Positions 5,770 to 14,814 of a stretch of DNA of 42,619 bases are shown one piece after another. Made by a program: the position numbers and the translations under genes. The DNA comes from CAWIHA01 sp963835855 (GTDB taxonomy: Bacteria > Acidobacteriota > Terriglobia > Bryobacterales > Bryobacteraceae). The first letter of the stretch is position 1. Each line of letters begins with the position of its first letter. The stretch is from the NCBI GenBank assembly GCA_963835855.1, contig CAWIHA010000007.1, positions 1 to 42,619 on the forward strand. Direction: 5' to 3'. The notes beneath the pieces were generated by a model. The model saw nothing but the letters and a program-made list of their open reading frames with translations, ran no database searches and had not been told where the DNA came from.

Positions 5770-7467
5770 TTACCGGCGTTCCTGCGGGAGGGGCTCTTCG
5801 ATTCTCAGGAACTGGTCGGCGGCAACGTCTTTGATCTCCTGAACGGCGCCGCGCGGCCAGCGGATCTCGATCGAGCTGATCCGCTTTTCGGCGCCGAGCC
5901 CGAAATGGACGCGCTTGTCGCTCGAGCCCATGAAACCGACGCTGATCGCAACGTGGTTGTAGAGCTTACGTCCGGATGCGGTGGTGAGCTTGACCTTGGC
6001 GCCGATCGCATCCCGGTTGCTGTAACGGCCCTTGAGTTCCAGCACCAGCCAATGGTTGCCGTTGTCCGCCGAATTGATGAGGATGCGCGGCGGCTCCATC
6101 AGTGACGTAACGACGATATCCTGAAAACCATCGTTGTTCAAATCGCCGAACGCCGAACCGCGCTGGTAGCCGATGTGGAGGAAGTCCTCCCCCATCTCTT
6201 CGGATACATCCTCAAACTCCTTGCCTGCGTGGTTCTCGTACATGGTGTCGTGCTGGCGCGCGTTCGGGGCGACGTTATCGACATCGCCATTGGCGGAGTA
6301 TAAATCCTTCCAGCCGTCGTTGTCGTAGTCGATGAATCCGTTGCTCCAGCCGGAAAGCTGCGCGCTCAGCTTTCTTAGTTTGAGCCTCGGAGACACATAC
6401 TGGAACATACCTCCGCGGTTCTGGAATAGCGCCCAGATCTGCCCCATCAGGTTGTTATAGAAGATATCGACGCGGCCATCATTATCATAATCTTTTGCAT
6501 CGCAGCCCATGGAAGAGACCGCCCTGGCGCTGTCATCGTAGGCCACGCCGAGCTCGAGGCCCTTATCCTCAAACGTGCCGTTCCCCTTGTTGATGAACAG
6601 CGAATTGGGGTCCGTGTCGTTCGCAATGAAGACATCCTGATAGCCATCGTCGTTGAAATCGGCGATGGAGATGCCCATGCCCTTGCCAGGCGCGTCCGCA
6701 AACCCCGATTTTTCAGTCACGTCCTCGAACTTGCCGTGTCCCAGGTTGTGATAGAGCCGGTGGGCCACGCTTGGATAGATGCGCGGATCGCAGTAGTATG
6801 CCACATCAGCCACGATGCACTTTTTGTCGATCTGAGGATTCCAAAGAGTGTAATTGGAGACAACCAGATCGAGCAAGCCGTCGTTGTCGTAATCGAACCA
6901 GGCGGCAACGACGCTGACCGTGTTCGGAGGCTTGCCGCCAATGCCGGATTGCTCGGTGACATCGGTGAACGTACCGTCCCCGTTGTTGTGATAGAGCGCG
7001 TTCCGGCCCACGCTGCAAACGAAGAGGTCTTCGTACCCGTCATTATCGTAATCGCCAACCGCGACGCCGAAATTGAAGTCGAGGTTCTCACCCAGGAGCC
7101 CCGCCTTTTTCGTGACATCCTCGAAGGTGCCGTCTCCCCGGTTGCGGAGCAGACAGTTATAAAAAGACGGCCCGGTTTTCTTCAACTGAGGCAGCTTGGC
7201 GCCGTTGGTGAAAAAGATATCCATTTTGCCGTCGTTGTCGTAATCGAATATCGCGACCCCGCCGCACAGCGGCTGCGGGAGATATTTTCGCGGCGACAGA
7301 TCGTTGTTCGTGATGTAGGAAAACTTCGAGCGCGGGGCGATGTTGGTGAAGTGCGGGCGCTTGGGCGCGGGCGGAGTCTCCGCCTGAAACGCGAATGCGC
7401 AAAGCCAGAAGGCAGATGCGGCAGCGCCGGCGGCGGCCAGCACTCGCGTCCACCCGGAGGATCTCAC
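5770..7467 (-). CDS. CRTAC1/UnbV-type FG-GAP repeat protein, exported
   Basis: The protein contains seven calcium-loop repeats of the FG-GAP/VCBS type (DYDNDGKMD, DYDNDGYED, DYDNDGLLD, DFNDDGYQD, DYDNDGRVD, DYDNDGWKD, DLNNDGFQD), predicting a seven-bladed beta-propeller. A C-terminal ASPIC/UnbV domain follows (AIGAKVKLTTASGRKLYNHV ... VHFGLGAEKRISSIEIRWP). An N-terminal hydrophobic stretch (LAAAGAAASAFWLCAFAFQA) is a likely signal peptide. The frame is open to an ATG at 7587, but that start would overlap the upstream DUF72 gene and add about 40 basic residues before the signal, so GTG 7467 is preferred; neither has a clear ribosome binding site. Such proteins are numerous in Acidobacteria and Planctomycetes and are thought to bind surfaces or glycans; the ligand here is unknown. 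Confidence 0.85.
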   Translation of the reverse strand: MRSSGWTRVLAAAGAAASAFWLCAFAFQAETPPAPKRPHFTNIAPRSKFSYITNNDLSPRKYLPQPLCGGVAIFDYDNDGKMDIFFTNGAKLPQLKKTGPSFYNCLLRNRGDGTFEDVTKKAGLLGENLDFNFGVAVGDYDNDGYEDLFVCSVGRNALYHNNGDGTFTDVTEQSGIGGKPPNTVSVVAAWFDYDNDGLLDLVVSNYTLWNPQIDKKCIVADVAYYCDPRIYPSVAHRLYHNLGHGKFEDVTEKSGFADAPGKGMGISIADFNDDGYQDVFIANDTDPNSLFINKGNGTFEDKGLELGVAYDDSARAVSSMGCDAKDYDNDGRVDIFYNNLMGQIWALFQNRGGMFQYVSPRLKLRKLSAQLSGWSNGFIDYDNDGWKDLYSANGDVDNVAPNARQHDTMYENHAGKEFEDVSEEMGEDFLHIGYQRGSAFGDLNNDGFQDIVVTSLMEPPRILINSADNGNHWLVLELKGRYSNRDAIGAKVKLTTASGRKLYNHVAISVGFMGSSDKRVHFGLGAEKRISSIEIRWPRGAVQEIKDVAADQFLRIEEPLPQERR

Positions 7468-7485
7468 GTACAAAACAGTTGTACG
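7467..7485. repeat. 7-bp inverted repeat at the FG-GAP gene start
   Basis: cgtacaa (7467-7473) and ttgtacg (7479-7485) are perfect inverted arms around aacag. The repeat abuts the preferred GTG start of the FG-GAP gene, and could be an operator or a small hairpin at the translation start. Confidence 0.5.
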
Positions 7486-7549
7486 AAACCGCAATCCCAC
7501 ATTATGGCGCAGGCGGCGCTGTTGGCTTCGAGGGTTTGTGGGACCGGCT

Positions 7550-8521
7550 CTAGTCCTCGAGAATCGCTTCGATTGTCCGCGGTGCATTCCCCTCGAACCG
7601 GTTGTTCACGAAAATATACGCGGCGCGCCGGTTCGTGCGCGCCTGCTCGATCAACTCACGGATGGCGCGCCGGCCCTCGGGATTTGGATCGCGGATCTCC
7701 TCATACGGCGAGAACAGACGCACCGCATCTTCATACTTCTGCCCGTGGCGCAACAGCGCGCGGCAGACGGTGTAATCGGCCGTGAAGGCGTCCCAGAGGC
7801 GGAGCTGCGCGCCGAGTTCGGGCATGCCGCTCCAGGCGTTGAAGACGTGCGCAACACCGTGATCGCGTAGGCAATGGAAATAGCCGGCGTCGAGGTATTC
7901 CGGATTCCGAATCTCGATAGCGCAACGGAATGTCCGCGGGACGGCCTGAAAGAACCGATCGAGGCCGGCAACGAACTCACGCACGTGCGAGTTGGCCTGC
8001 CGGGGGGAGGCGCCGAACTCGAAGATGAGCACGCTGATTTGCTCGCGGTAGGGAGCCAGCGGAGCGAGGAACGCATCTTGAAGCAGTGCGGCATCGAGGT
8101 ACGAAGTGTTCACCCGGCCGCCTTGGACGCCGTAGCGCGCCTGCGTTGGAAACACTTTGGTCGTGATCGGCTCCGGCACCTTGAAGGCGAACCGCAAGCC
8201 CGAGGGCGCTGAGCCGAACAGCTGCCGCCAGTACTGCTCGGAGGGAAATTGATAAAAGGAGAAGTCGCCGCAGACGATAGGGAACGTTTGCGCATATTCA
8301 CCCAGGCATTGGGCCTCGAACAACCGCCGCGAGAAGCGGCCGCGGGAGAGATACCGCTCGCGCGTGTAGATCTGCCCGATCCAGCCTTCGTATTTCCAGG
8401 AACTGGTCCCGATCCAGATATTCTCCCGTGCCAGGCGGGCGAGCCTCTCTGCCAGCCCGGCGCGGCGAAACGGCTCGCGTTGATCGAACAGCGGCGTGGT
8501 TGACATGAAGCGGCTGCGCAC
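7550..8521 (-). CDS. DUF72 (YecE-like) family protein
   Basis: A 323-residue cytoplasmic protein of the DUF72 family, which adopts a TIM-barrel fold. Diagnostic segments are IWIGTSSWKYEGWIGQIY near the N-terminus, YAQTFPIVCGDFSFYQFPS, RFAFKVPEPITTKVFP, ISVLIFEFG, FRCAIEIRNPEYLD and the C-terminal AYIFVNNRFEGNAPRTIEA. The frame starts with GTG at 8521, and the ATG at 8506 (318 aa) is equally plausible. The biochemical role of the family is not established. It lies upstream of the FG-GAP gene on the same strand, but with different style and no obvious functional link. Confidence 0.85.
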   Translation of the reverse strand: MRSRFMSTTPLFDQREPFRRAGLAERLARLARENIWIGTSSWKYEGWIGQIYTRERYLSRGRFSRRLFEAQCLGEYAQTFPIVCGDFSFYQFPSEQYWRQLFGSAPSGLRFAFKVPEPITTKVFPTQARYGVQGGRVNTSYLDAALLQDAFLAPLAPYREQISVLIFEFGASPRQANSHVREFVAGLDRFFQAVPRTFRCAIEIRNPEYLDAGYFHCLRDHGVAHVFNAWSGMPELGAQLRLWDAFTADYTVCRALLRHGQKYEDAVRLFSPYEEIRDPNPEGRRAIRELIEQARTNRRAAYIFVNNRFEGNAPRTIEAILED

Positions 8522-8559
8522 CCATCATGATCGCACGCAGCCCAGCCACAGAGGCCGGG

Positions 8560-10428
8560 TTACAAGCGCGCCAGCGCGGCCTTCGCGCGCTGCTCCTCGC
8601 CAAAGATCATCGGGAGATCGCCTGAATAGTCCAGGAAGCGCCTATAACTCATCCTGGCCTCCTCACGCCGGCCCTGCCTTTCGAGCCAGACGCCGCGAAG
8701 ATAAAAGACGCGCGGAAAACCCAGTGACAAAAGCACGTGCTCGCCTATAGGGTCCGGGATAGCATTGGTTTCGAGCAGCGGGCCTGCCTCCTTGAGTTGG
8801 CCGCTCTCGACGAACGCCCATGCCAGCAAGGCATTCACTTCGTCCAAAGAGGAAGGCGGCGTCTGCTGGTACAGGCGCGTGAGCTTGGGAACGGCCGCGG
8901 CGAATTCTTTCGCGAACAACAGAGCGTAGCTTAATGCGTACTCTTTCACGCCGGATTGCGCCGGCCGCGGGAATTCATCCTCAGCGCGCGCGGCCCACTC
9001 GGAGGGGGTAGCGGGCGGCCCGGTAAGGAAACGCAGTATCGTGGTTAAGGTTCCCGCCGGCGCGGCGCGCATAGCCCAAGCGTGAGCCCGGCCCCGGTCG
9101 CCGGTCTCCAGGCTCCAAATCGCGAGCTCGGAAAACGCAAGGGAACCGGCTGCGCCCTTAGCCGTATCAGCGAAGCGGCTCAGGCGGCCGATGGCCTGTT
9201 TTCGGGACCCAGTAAGGTATTCCCACTGGGCCTGGCGATAAGGAACGAGCGCGTCACGGAAGCCCTGTCGCGCTTCGAGGAATTTCGTGAGCAGCCCGCC
9301 GGCGCCTTTGCGGTCTCCAGCCATCAAGGTCGCCCACGCCGCCTTGTACAGATCGCCTCCAGCCAGAAACGATGGATCTCTCGAGTACGCCTCGAGGTAG
9401 TATCGCGCGGCATCGCCGAACCGGCCAAGATAGAAATGGACATCGCCGAGCGAATCGAGCGGGTTGGCATCGGCTGGGCGCAGGTCGCGATAGCGCGAAA
9501 GGGTCTTGGTCGCGGATTCGAAGTTGCGCGCATAGGCCTCCGCGTAGCCGAGTTGGTTCAGCAGCAGAACGTCATCGGGGTCGCGCTCCAGCGCTTTCTC
9601 GTACTCCTGGACAGCGCTCGCATATCCGTGCGCGGCGAGATCGATCCCGGCGAGGCTGCGGTAGACGCCGGCATCGGCGGGTGTTGCGCGGTTGAGAGCG
9701 TCGAGCGCACACCGCTCAGCGGCGCGATCCCCCCGGATCTCGGCCGCGAGCAGATCCAGGCGGTTGCGTTCGATCTCCTGAATTTGATTGCCCCTCCCCC
9801 GCGCCGCCGTGATCACCTCGCGAGCTCGAGAGGAGTCGCCGCGTGCAACTAGCCACTGCGCCCAGGCGACGTACGCAGCACCGAAGGCCGGGTCGGCGGC
9901 AACAGCTTGCTCAAAACCTTTGGCGGCGGCCGGGGCGCCGGATGCGGACATTGCCTGGACCAGCGCTTTAAGCGCCACGACGCTTTTCGTGCCGGCCGGG
10001 CGCGCGCCAGGATCGATCTGGCGGGCGAGGGTCGCAGTGACCTCGACGATATTATCGCCGGCCGCTGAAGCGGTTTCGGCCATCCGGCGTGTAGCGGTGT
10101 TCTCGAGCACCGCCTCGGCGCGCAGACGCCCCCGGAACACCGAGAAATAGCCCTGGAGAATGCGAGTCGCCCCGATCGAGGACGCATCGCGCAAGGTGGG
10201 TACGCTCACTGGCTCAATGGCCGGGCACCCCGTGAGCTGGAGGACAAGACTCTCGGAAAATCCGCGGCTCATCCAATCGAGGCTTGGGTCGGCCGCCAGA
10301 TTCTCGAACGGCAGCACGGCCACCCTTTGGGCGCGATCATTACGGTGCGAGCAGCCAAGCGTGAGGCACAGCGCAGCACCTATCAGCGCACCGTGCCAAG
10401 CCGTCTCGAAGCCGCCCTTACAGCACAC
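8560..10428 (-). CDS. Exported TPR protein with TolB/FlgO-like N-terminal domain
   Basis: A 622-aa protein beginning with GTG. The N-terminus has a hydrophobic stretch ending in LTLGC (Cys26), a possible though non-ideal lipobox, so it is probably an exported lipoprotein. Residues about 35-150 carry VAVLPFENLAADPSLDWMSR and ILQGYFSVFRGRLRAEAVL, the TolB-like amino-terminal domain that often precedes TPR arrays in adenylate-cyclase-type regulators and FlgO-like proteins. From residue ~170 to the end there are many helical TPR-like repeats (for example SAVQEYEKALERDPDDVLLL and ADANPLDSLGDVHFYLGRFG). Its start overlaps the stop of the neighbouring TPR gene by 11 bp, so the two are co-transcribed. 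It probably acts as a scaffold at the membrane; partner unknown. Confidence 0.75.
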   Translation of the reverse strand: MCCKGGFETAWHGALIGAALCLTLGCSHRNDRAQRVAVLPFENLAADPSLDWMSRGFSESLVLQLTGCPAIEPVSVPTLRDASSIGATRILQGYFSVFRGRLRAEAVLENTATRRMAETASAAGDNIVEVTATLARQIDPGARPAGTKSVVALKALVQAMSASGAPAAAKGFEQAVAADPAFGAAYVAWAQWLVARGDSSRAREVITAARGRGNQIQEIERNRLDLLAAEIRGDRAAERCALDALNRATPADAGVYRSLAGIDLAAHGYASAVQEYEKALERDPDDVLLLNQLGYAEAYARNFESATKTLSRYRDLRPADANPLDSLGDVHFYLGRFGDAARYYLEAYSRDPSFLAGGDLYKAAWATLMAGDRKGAGGLLTKFLEARQGFRDALVPYRQAQWEYLTGSRKQAIGRLSRFADTAKGAAGSLAFSELAIWSLETGDRGRAHAWAMRAAPAGTLTTILRFLTGPPATPSEWAARAEDEFPRPAQSGVKEYALSYALLFAKEFAAAVPKLTRLYQQTPPSSLDEVNALLAWAFVESGQLKEAGPLLETNAIPDPIGEHVLLSLGFPRVFYLRGVWLERQGRREEARMSYRRFLDYSGDLPMIFGEEQRAKAALARL

Positions 10429-11194
10429 GAGGTTCGGCGGCCATCAGCTCCTTGAATTCCTTCATTTTGCGAATGGCTGCAAATTCGGGTTCTTCAAGAT
10501 ATTTCTTCCGCTCTTTGAACCCTTCTTCCAGGGATCTGCGAATGTACAGCAGAGCCTTCTCGTTCATTCCCCTTTGCGCGAAGGTCTTTGCGAGGAAGTA
10601 ATGAAACTTCGCGCGTTCGTCCACTTTCTGATCTTGGACCATCGAGGCGCCGAACCCGCCACGGTGCTCGAAGATCTCGGGATCGAGCTTGATCGCCTGA
10701 TCATACGCTCCGGCTGCTTCCTTGTATTGCTTCCGAGCGAAATAAGCGGTGCCCAGATTGCTGTAAATCGAAGCCGAGTCCGGATCAAGCTTCAGGGCCT
10801 TCCGATACTGGCTGATCGCTTTGCGGTAACTTTTCTTCTCGTAGTAAACAGTGCCGAGGTTATTGACCACGTCGGGGTAGTCGGGCTTGAGCCTTATAGA
10901 ACGCTGATAGAACTTTTTTGCGGTATCGATCTGGAGCAACTGGTGATAAGCGATTCCGGTCTTATTCAGAACGGCAGCCGTTTGCGGCGCTTCTTGATAC
11001 TGCTCGATGGCTTCGCGATACATCTTGCGGGCCATGAAGATGTCGCCGCGCTGCTCCGGCGTGAGCGCCGCAGGCTGCTGGATCTGGCCGGCCGAGGGAG
11101 CGACTTCAGCGCCGGGCTTTTCCGTTTGCGCCTGGATGGCCGCCGGTAACGGCAAGGCTAGGAGACCGATAAGGAGAGATCGCATTGCGAACAT
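10418..11194 (-). CDS. Exported TPR protein
   Basis: The start at 11194 is chosen because of a nearly perfect ribosome binding site (AGGAGGTG, complement of 11198-11205) 3 nt upstream; the frame is open 20 codons further up without one. The 258-aa product begins MFAMRSLLIGLLALPLPAAIQAQ, a clear signal peptide cleaved after AQA. Four to five TPR units follow, the best being YPDVVNNLGTVYYEKKSYRK and SASIYSNLGTAYFARKQYKE. A C-terminal segment (EGFKERKKYLEEPEFAAIRK) is typical of periplasmic TPR proteins in Acidobacteria. It is the first gene of a pair with the larger TPR protein that overlaps its stop codon. Likely a periplasmic protein-protein adaptor; no enzymatic motif is visible. Confidence 0.8.
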   Translation of the reverse strand: MFAMRSLLIGLLALPLPAAIQAQTEKPGAEVAPSAGQIQQPAALTPEQRGDIFMARKMYREAIEQYQEAPQTAAVLNKTGIAYHQLLQIDTAKKFYQRSIRLKPDYPDVVNNLGTVYYEKKSYRKAISQYRKALKLDPDSASIYSNLGTAYFARKQYKEAAGAYDQAIKLDPEIFEHRGGFGASMVQDQKVDERAKFHYFLAKTFAQRGMNEKALLYIRRSLEEGFKERKKYLEEPEFAAIRKMKEFKELMAAEPRVL

Positions 11195-11376
11195 GTTCAC
11201 CTCCTGGAACGAACGGTGGCTCAACGACGGTCGAGGGAGACGCCGCAGCCACACGCTTATTTAATCACAAGTCGCCAGACACGGCTTTGGCCAGGCCGGT
11301 TTCCGCTCAGTCAGGGCAATACCGGCTGCGAGGCAATCATTGGAGAGTTGTGTTCGTAAGGCGAAGCCGCCGCCAA

Positions 11377-13890
11377 TTATTTGAACACACCGAACAGCCG
11401 ATGGAAGAAACCCTTCTTCTTCTCCTTCGGTTTCTCGCCGGCCTCCTGCGGTGGAGCAGGAGGCATAATCACCACGGCGCGTGGCCCTGAGGGCACCCCG
11501 GCGATTTGGGGGGCGCCCCCGCGCGCCGGTTGCGGCAGGCTGGGCTGCGTCTCCCAGGACGCTACGCGCGTTCCACCCGTTCCACCGTGCAGGCGGCATG
11601 TCTCGACCGGCTGAGTGCCTGAGATGAACGCCTCGTTGAGCGTCTGCGGACAGTCCGGCGTCGCCAACTGGCCGGTAAGCGGATCGATCTCCGCGGTGAC
11701 GATACCGTCCGGAGCCAGGAAGTTGCGCACGTTGCGATACTCGCGATACTGGTGCGCGCGCTTCATGAACTCCGTCCAAACCGGCAGCGCGGAATGCGCG
11801 CCCTCGAGGTCGAGCTCGCGGTTATCGTCGAAACCCACCCACACGGCGCAGATCAAACGCGACGTGAACCCGACGAACCAGCCGTCGTGCGACGTGCCGG
11901 TCTTGCCGGCAGCGGGCAGCAGAAAACCGCGCCCGCGCACGGCGGCGCCGGTGCCGGTCCGCAGCACCTCCTCCATCAGATTGACCATCAGATAGGCCAC
12001 CCGCGGGTCCAGCACTTCGCGCCGCTCGCGCCGGTACGAATAGAGCACGTCGCCATGGCTATCGCGGATGAGGCTCACCCAATTCGGCTTCACGTACACG
12101 CCCTGGTTGGCGAAGATCGTATAAGCGCCGGCGACCTCGATCGGAGTTACTTCGTAAGCGCCCAACGCCATGGCCGGAGTCGGATGAATATTCATGTTCA
12201 TTCCGGCGCGCTGGGCGAGGTCCTCCACAGCGTTGTATCCAACTAGTTCAGCCAGCCTCACGGTGGCCACGTTCATGGAATGCGCGAGCGCCTCGCGCAG
12301 CGTCACCTCTCCGTGGTACTCGGATTTGAAGTTGGCGGGCGCGTACGGCTTGCCGTCGAACCAAAACGTGGTAGGCTCGTCGAGCAAGGTCGTCGCCGGC
12401 GTGAACACCTGCCGGGCGCCGTTCAGGGCCGTATTCAGGGCCGCGGCGTACACGAACGGCTTGAACGCCGAGCCGGGCTGCCGCTTCGCCAGCGTACGGT
12501 TCAACTGGCTGGCGCCGTAATCGCGGCCGCCGATGAGCGCTTTGACGGCGCCGGTTTCCGGATCGAGCGCAACCAGCGCGCACTGGGCCTGCACGGGCTT
12601 CTCTCCTTTCGGCCAGCGCCGGCGGCTGATGCGCTGATCGACCTCCTGCATGCCGATGCGGACCGCATCGGCCGCAGCGCGCTGCAGATCCAGATCGACC
12701 GTCGTGTACACGCGGTACGTGCTGGACTGGAAATCGAAATCGCCGAACTCGCTTTGCAGTTGGTCGTTGACCAGATCCACGAAGTAGGGCGCCTCGGTCG
12801 ATTCCATTTCGGCCGGCGCGAGCTTCAAGGGAGCGGCGGCTGCGGTCTGAAACTGCTGGCCGGTAATGTAGCCATTCTCGCGCATGAGTTGCAATACGAT
12901 GTTGCGGCGCTCGCGCGCGCGGTCCGGGTGGCGGTAAGGATTTCGATAGCTCGGCTGCTGGATCAGGCCGGCCAGCGTCGCAGCTTCGGGCAGCGTAAGC
13001 TGGGTGATATCCTTGCCGAAATACGCGCGGGCGGCCTCGCCAAAGCCATTGATGGCGAAACTGCCGCGGCGGCCAAGCGGCACCTGGTTGGCATAGTATT
13101 CGAAGATCTCTTCCTTGGAAAGCTTCTGCTCCAGGTGCAGCGTAATGAGCACCTCGGCGGCCTTGCGGCGCCAAGTCTTCTGCTGGTTGAGCCAGAAACT
13201 GCGCGCGAGCTGCATGCTGAGCGTCGAGGCGCCCTCGGCGATCTTGTGCTCCCTCAGGTCCACGTACGCGGCCTTGATCACGCGCAGCGGATCGAACCCC
13301 GCGTGCTGGAAGAAACGTTTATCTTCGGCCGAAATCACGGCATCTACGAGCACCTTCGGAATGTCCGCAAACTTTACCATGCGCCGCTTTTCGCGATTAT
13401 GGTCTGAGAGGTTCGTGATCAGCTCCGGCTCGAGCAGGTACTCCATGCGTTCTGTGTTGTCGCGCAAAGAAATGATCTCAGCGACGCGGCGGCCGTAGAA
13501 CTTGATTACGCCCGCTTCGTTATCGAAGTACGAGTCGGGGCCGGGGAAAATTTCAATCGCGCCATCGGGCCGCAAATGATACCAGCCGATTCGAGTCCCG
13601 CTCGATTCACCGTACCCGCTCCGTTTGAGCTGCGCGATGATTTCGCCGGGAGCGATTTCGTCGCCGACCGAGACCACGCGCGGCGCGGCGAACACCATGG
13701 ACGTGCTCTGGAAGGGCCCGACCTTCAGTTTGTGGTCGATCAAGCGGGAATACTTCACGTAGTAAAACGTGAAGGCCGACATCACCAAGACGGCTAGGCC
13801 GAGGGAGGCGCCTATCACGAACTTCCCAGCCGGATGCCGGAGCAACCGCACCCAAAGGGCCTTGCGTGGAACTTGAATGCGCACTGCCAC
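11377..13890 (-). CDS. mrcB: Bifunctional penicillin-binding protein 1 (PBP1b type)
   Basis: An 837-aa class A PBP that polymerises and cross-links peptidoglycan at the inner membrane. There is one N-terminal transmembrane segment (residues ~24-44), then a UB2H-like domain (~70-150: SGYGESSGTRIGWYHLRPDG, AIEIFPG), the PBP1b hallmark. The glycosyltransferase domain has catalytic Glu189 in SAEDKRFFQHAGFDP and the STLSMQLAR and RGSFAINGFGEAARAYFG motifs. The transpeptidase domain has SAFK (Ser474/Lys477), SMN (538-540) and KTG (663-665), all intact. The C-terminal ~100 residues are Pro/Gly-rich and end in a basic PKEKKKGFFHRLFG tail. The start is GTG 13890. The gene symbol is by domain architecture; the LpoB partner of E. 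coli is not expected here. Confidence 0.92.
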   Translation of the reverse strand: MAVRIQVPRKALWVRLLRHPAGKFVIGASLGLAVLVMSAFTFYYVKYSRLIDHKLKVGPFQSTSMVFAAPRVVSVGDEIAPGEIIAQLKRSGYGESSGTRIGWYHLRPDGAIEIFPGPDSYFDNEAGVIKFYGRRVAEIISLRDNTERMEYLLEPELITNLSDHNREKRRMVKFADIPKVLVDAVISAEDKRFFQHAGFDPLRVIKAAYVDLREHKIAEGASTLSMQLARSFWLNQQKTWRRKAAEVLITLHLEQKLSKEEIFEYYANQVPLGRRGSFAINGFGEAARAYFGKDITQLTLPEAATLAGLIQQPSYRNPYRHPDRARERRNIVLQLMRENGYITGQQFQTAAAAPLKLAPAEMESTEAPYFVDLVNDQLQSEFGDFDFQSSTYRVYTTVDLDLQRAAADAVRIGMQEVDQRISRRRWPKGEKPVQAQCALVALDPETGAVKALIGGRDYGASQLNRTLAKRQPGSAFKPFVYAAALNTALNGARQVFTPATTLLDEPTTFWFDGKPYAPANFKSEYHGEVTLREALAHSMNVATVRLAELVGYNAVEDLAQRAGMNMNIHPTPAMALGAYEVTPIEVAGAYTIFANQGVYVKPNWVSLIRDSHGDVLYSYRRERREVLDPRVAYLMVNLMEEVLRTGTGAAVRGRGFLLPAAGKTGTSHDGWFVGFTSRLICAVWVGFDDNRELDLEGAHSALPVWTEFMKRAHQYREYRNVRNFLAPDGIVTAEIDPLTGQLATPDCPQTLNEAFISGTQPVETCRLHGGTGGTRVASWETQPSLPQPARGGAPQIAGVPSGPRAVVIMPPAPPQEAGEKPKEKKKGFFHRLFGVFK

Positions 13891-13952
13891 TTCGCTCTTA
13901 TTGTCTCATGAAAAAAGAGATGCAGACCTTGAGGAGTATCCCCAACCAGCAC

Positions 13953-14288
13953 TCATTTTTCGCACACTGGGTGGAAATGCAGGGTCACTGAATACAACGC
14001 GACATCGACTGGAACCTTGTAGCGGACTTCAATGCGCAGGCGCCCTCCCGAGCGGCTCAACTCGACCTTAGCGGGTTCGACCGCAAGCCCGAGCAGCGCC
14101 GCACGGCCCACCACCGCCGCGCGCAGGGACTCATCGGAGGCAGCAGGCACGGCGGCGATTTGGCCGAGCGCGCGCGTGAACTCGAGATTGCGGTAATAGA
14201 CCGGCACAACCGCGGCGGCGAAGCCGGCCAGCAGAAAGAGAATCAAGAGACCGCCCGCAATGCGGAGCAACCGTGTGCCGGAATTCAC
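13953..14288 (-). CDS. Small membrane-anchored protein of unknown function
   Basis: The preferred start is GTG 14288, which overlaps the TGA of the upstream membrane gene (GTGA), a classic coupling arrangement; the frame is open 12 codons further but that would overlap by 40 bp. The 111-aa product has one hydrophobic segment (RIAGGLLILFLLAGFAAAVV) near the N-terminus and a soluble C-terminal domain (~75 aa) with alternating hydrophobic residues (GRLRIEVRYKVPVDVALYSV), ending in a Cys. This layout (single anchor plus small alpha/beta domain) recalls the DUF4845 family, but I cannot confirm it. Co-transcribed with the 143-aa membrane gene. Confidence 0.6.
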   Translation of the reverse strand: MNSGTRLLRIAGGLLILFLLAGFAAAVVPVYYRNLEFTRALGQIAAVPAASDESLRAAVVGRAALLGLAVEPAKVELSRSGGRLRIEVRYKVPVDVALYSVTLHFHPVCEK

Positions 14289-14716
14289 CTTTCGCGTTCC
14301 TCTCGCGCCACAAGTTCCTCCCACATGCCGGCGTTTCGTTTCCAGTGCGCCGGCTCATGGCCGGAGATCTGCACTTCAGGAACTTTCAGCGTACCGTGAC
14401 CGAACGGGCAAATGTATTCGAGGCGCGGCCGCCCCAGTTGCAGCATCTGTCCCCAGGAACCCGTTGCGATGGGCATGCGCAACCGCCGCAGGCATACCCG
14501 GCAGCGGTAACGCTGGTCCAGCAGGCACAGGCAAACCGCGCCGCAGCAGATGAGGAAAAACGCGCCCGCGGCAAAGGTCCATGCCAGATCGTAGCCCAGG
14601 AACTGGCCCCAGTACAGGCGCGGAGCGGGCAAAAAATGAGTCATGCCGGCCCATATGCGATTGAGGACGAAGCCGGCCGCGAGCAGCTTCACCGACAGAT
14701 ATCCCCAGTACTTCAT
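14285..14716 (-). CDS. Conserved membrane protein with zinc-knuckle-like C-terminal part
   Basis: A 143-aa protein starting MKYWGYLSVKLLAAGFVLN. Two hydrophobic segments are visible (about residues 8-24 and 40-66: YDLAWTFAAGAFFLICCGAV). After the second comes YRCRVCLRRLRMPIATG and then YICPFGHGTLKVP, giving CxxC and CxxxH pairs that could bind a metal on the cytoplasmic side. It ends with HWKRNAGMWEELVA. I do not recognise a named family. It overlaps and precedes the 111-aa anchored protein, so the two probably act together at the membrane. Confidence 0.65.
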   Translation of the reverse strand: MKYWGYLSVKLLAAGFVLNRIWAGMTHFLPAPRLYWGQFLGYDLAWTFAAGAFFLICCGAVCLCLLDQRYRCRVCLRRLRMPIATGSWGQMLQLGRPRLEYICPFGHGTLKVPEVQISGHEPAHWKRNAGMWEELVAREERER

Positions 14717-14814
14717 ACTTATATTGACTGCGCGGGTAGTCTATCCGTTGCCATTCTTCATCCTTGCCTGGCACAGCCGCGGCTTGACCTGCTCAAGCCC
14801 TCCAATTGCAACCT

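Noticed and set aside
12280..13407. 375-codon plus-strand frame
   Set aside because: It is exactly antisense to the PBP transpeptidase and glycosyltransferase domains, a typical GC-rich shadow.
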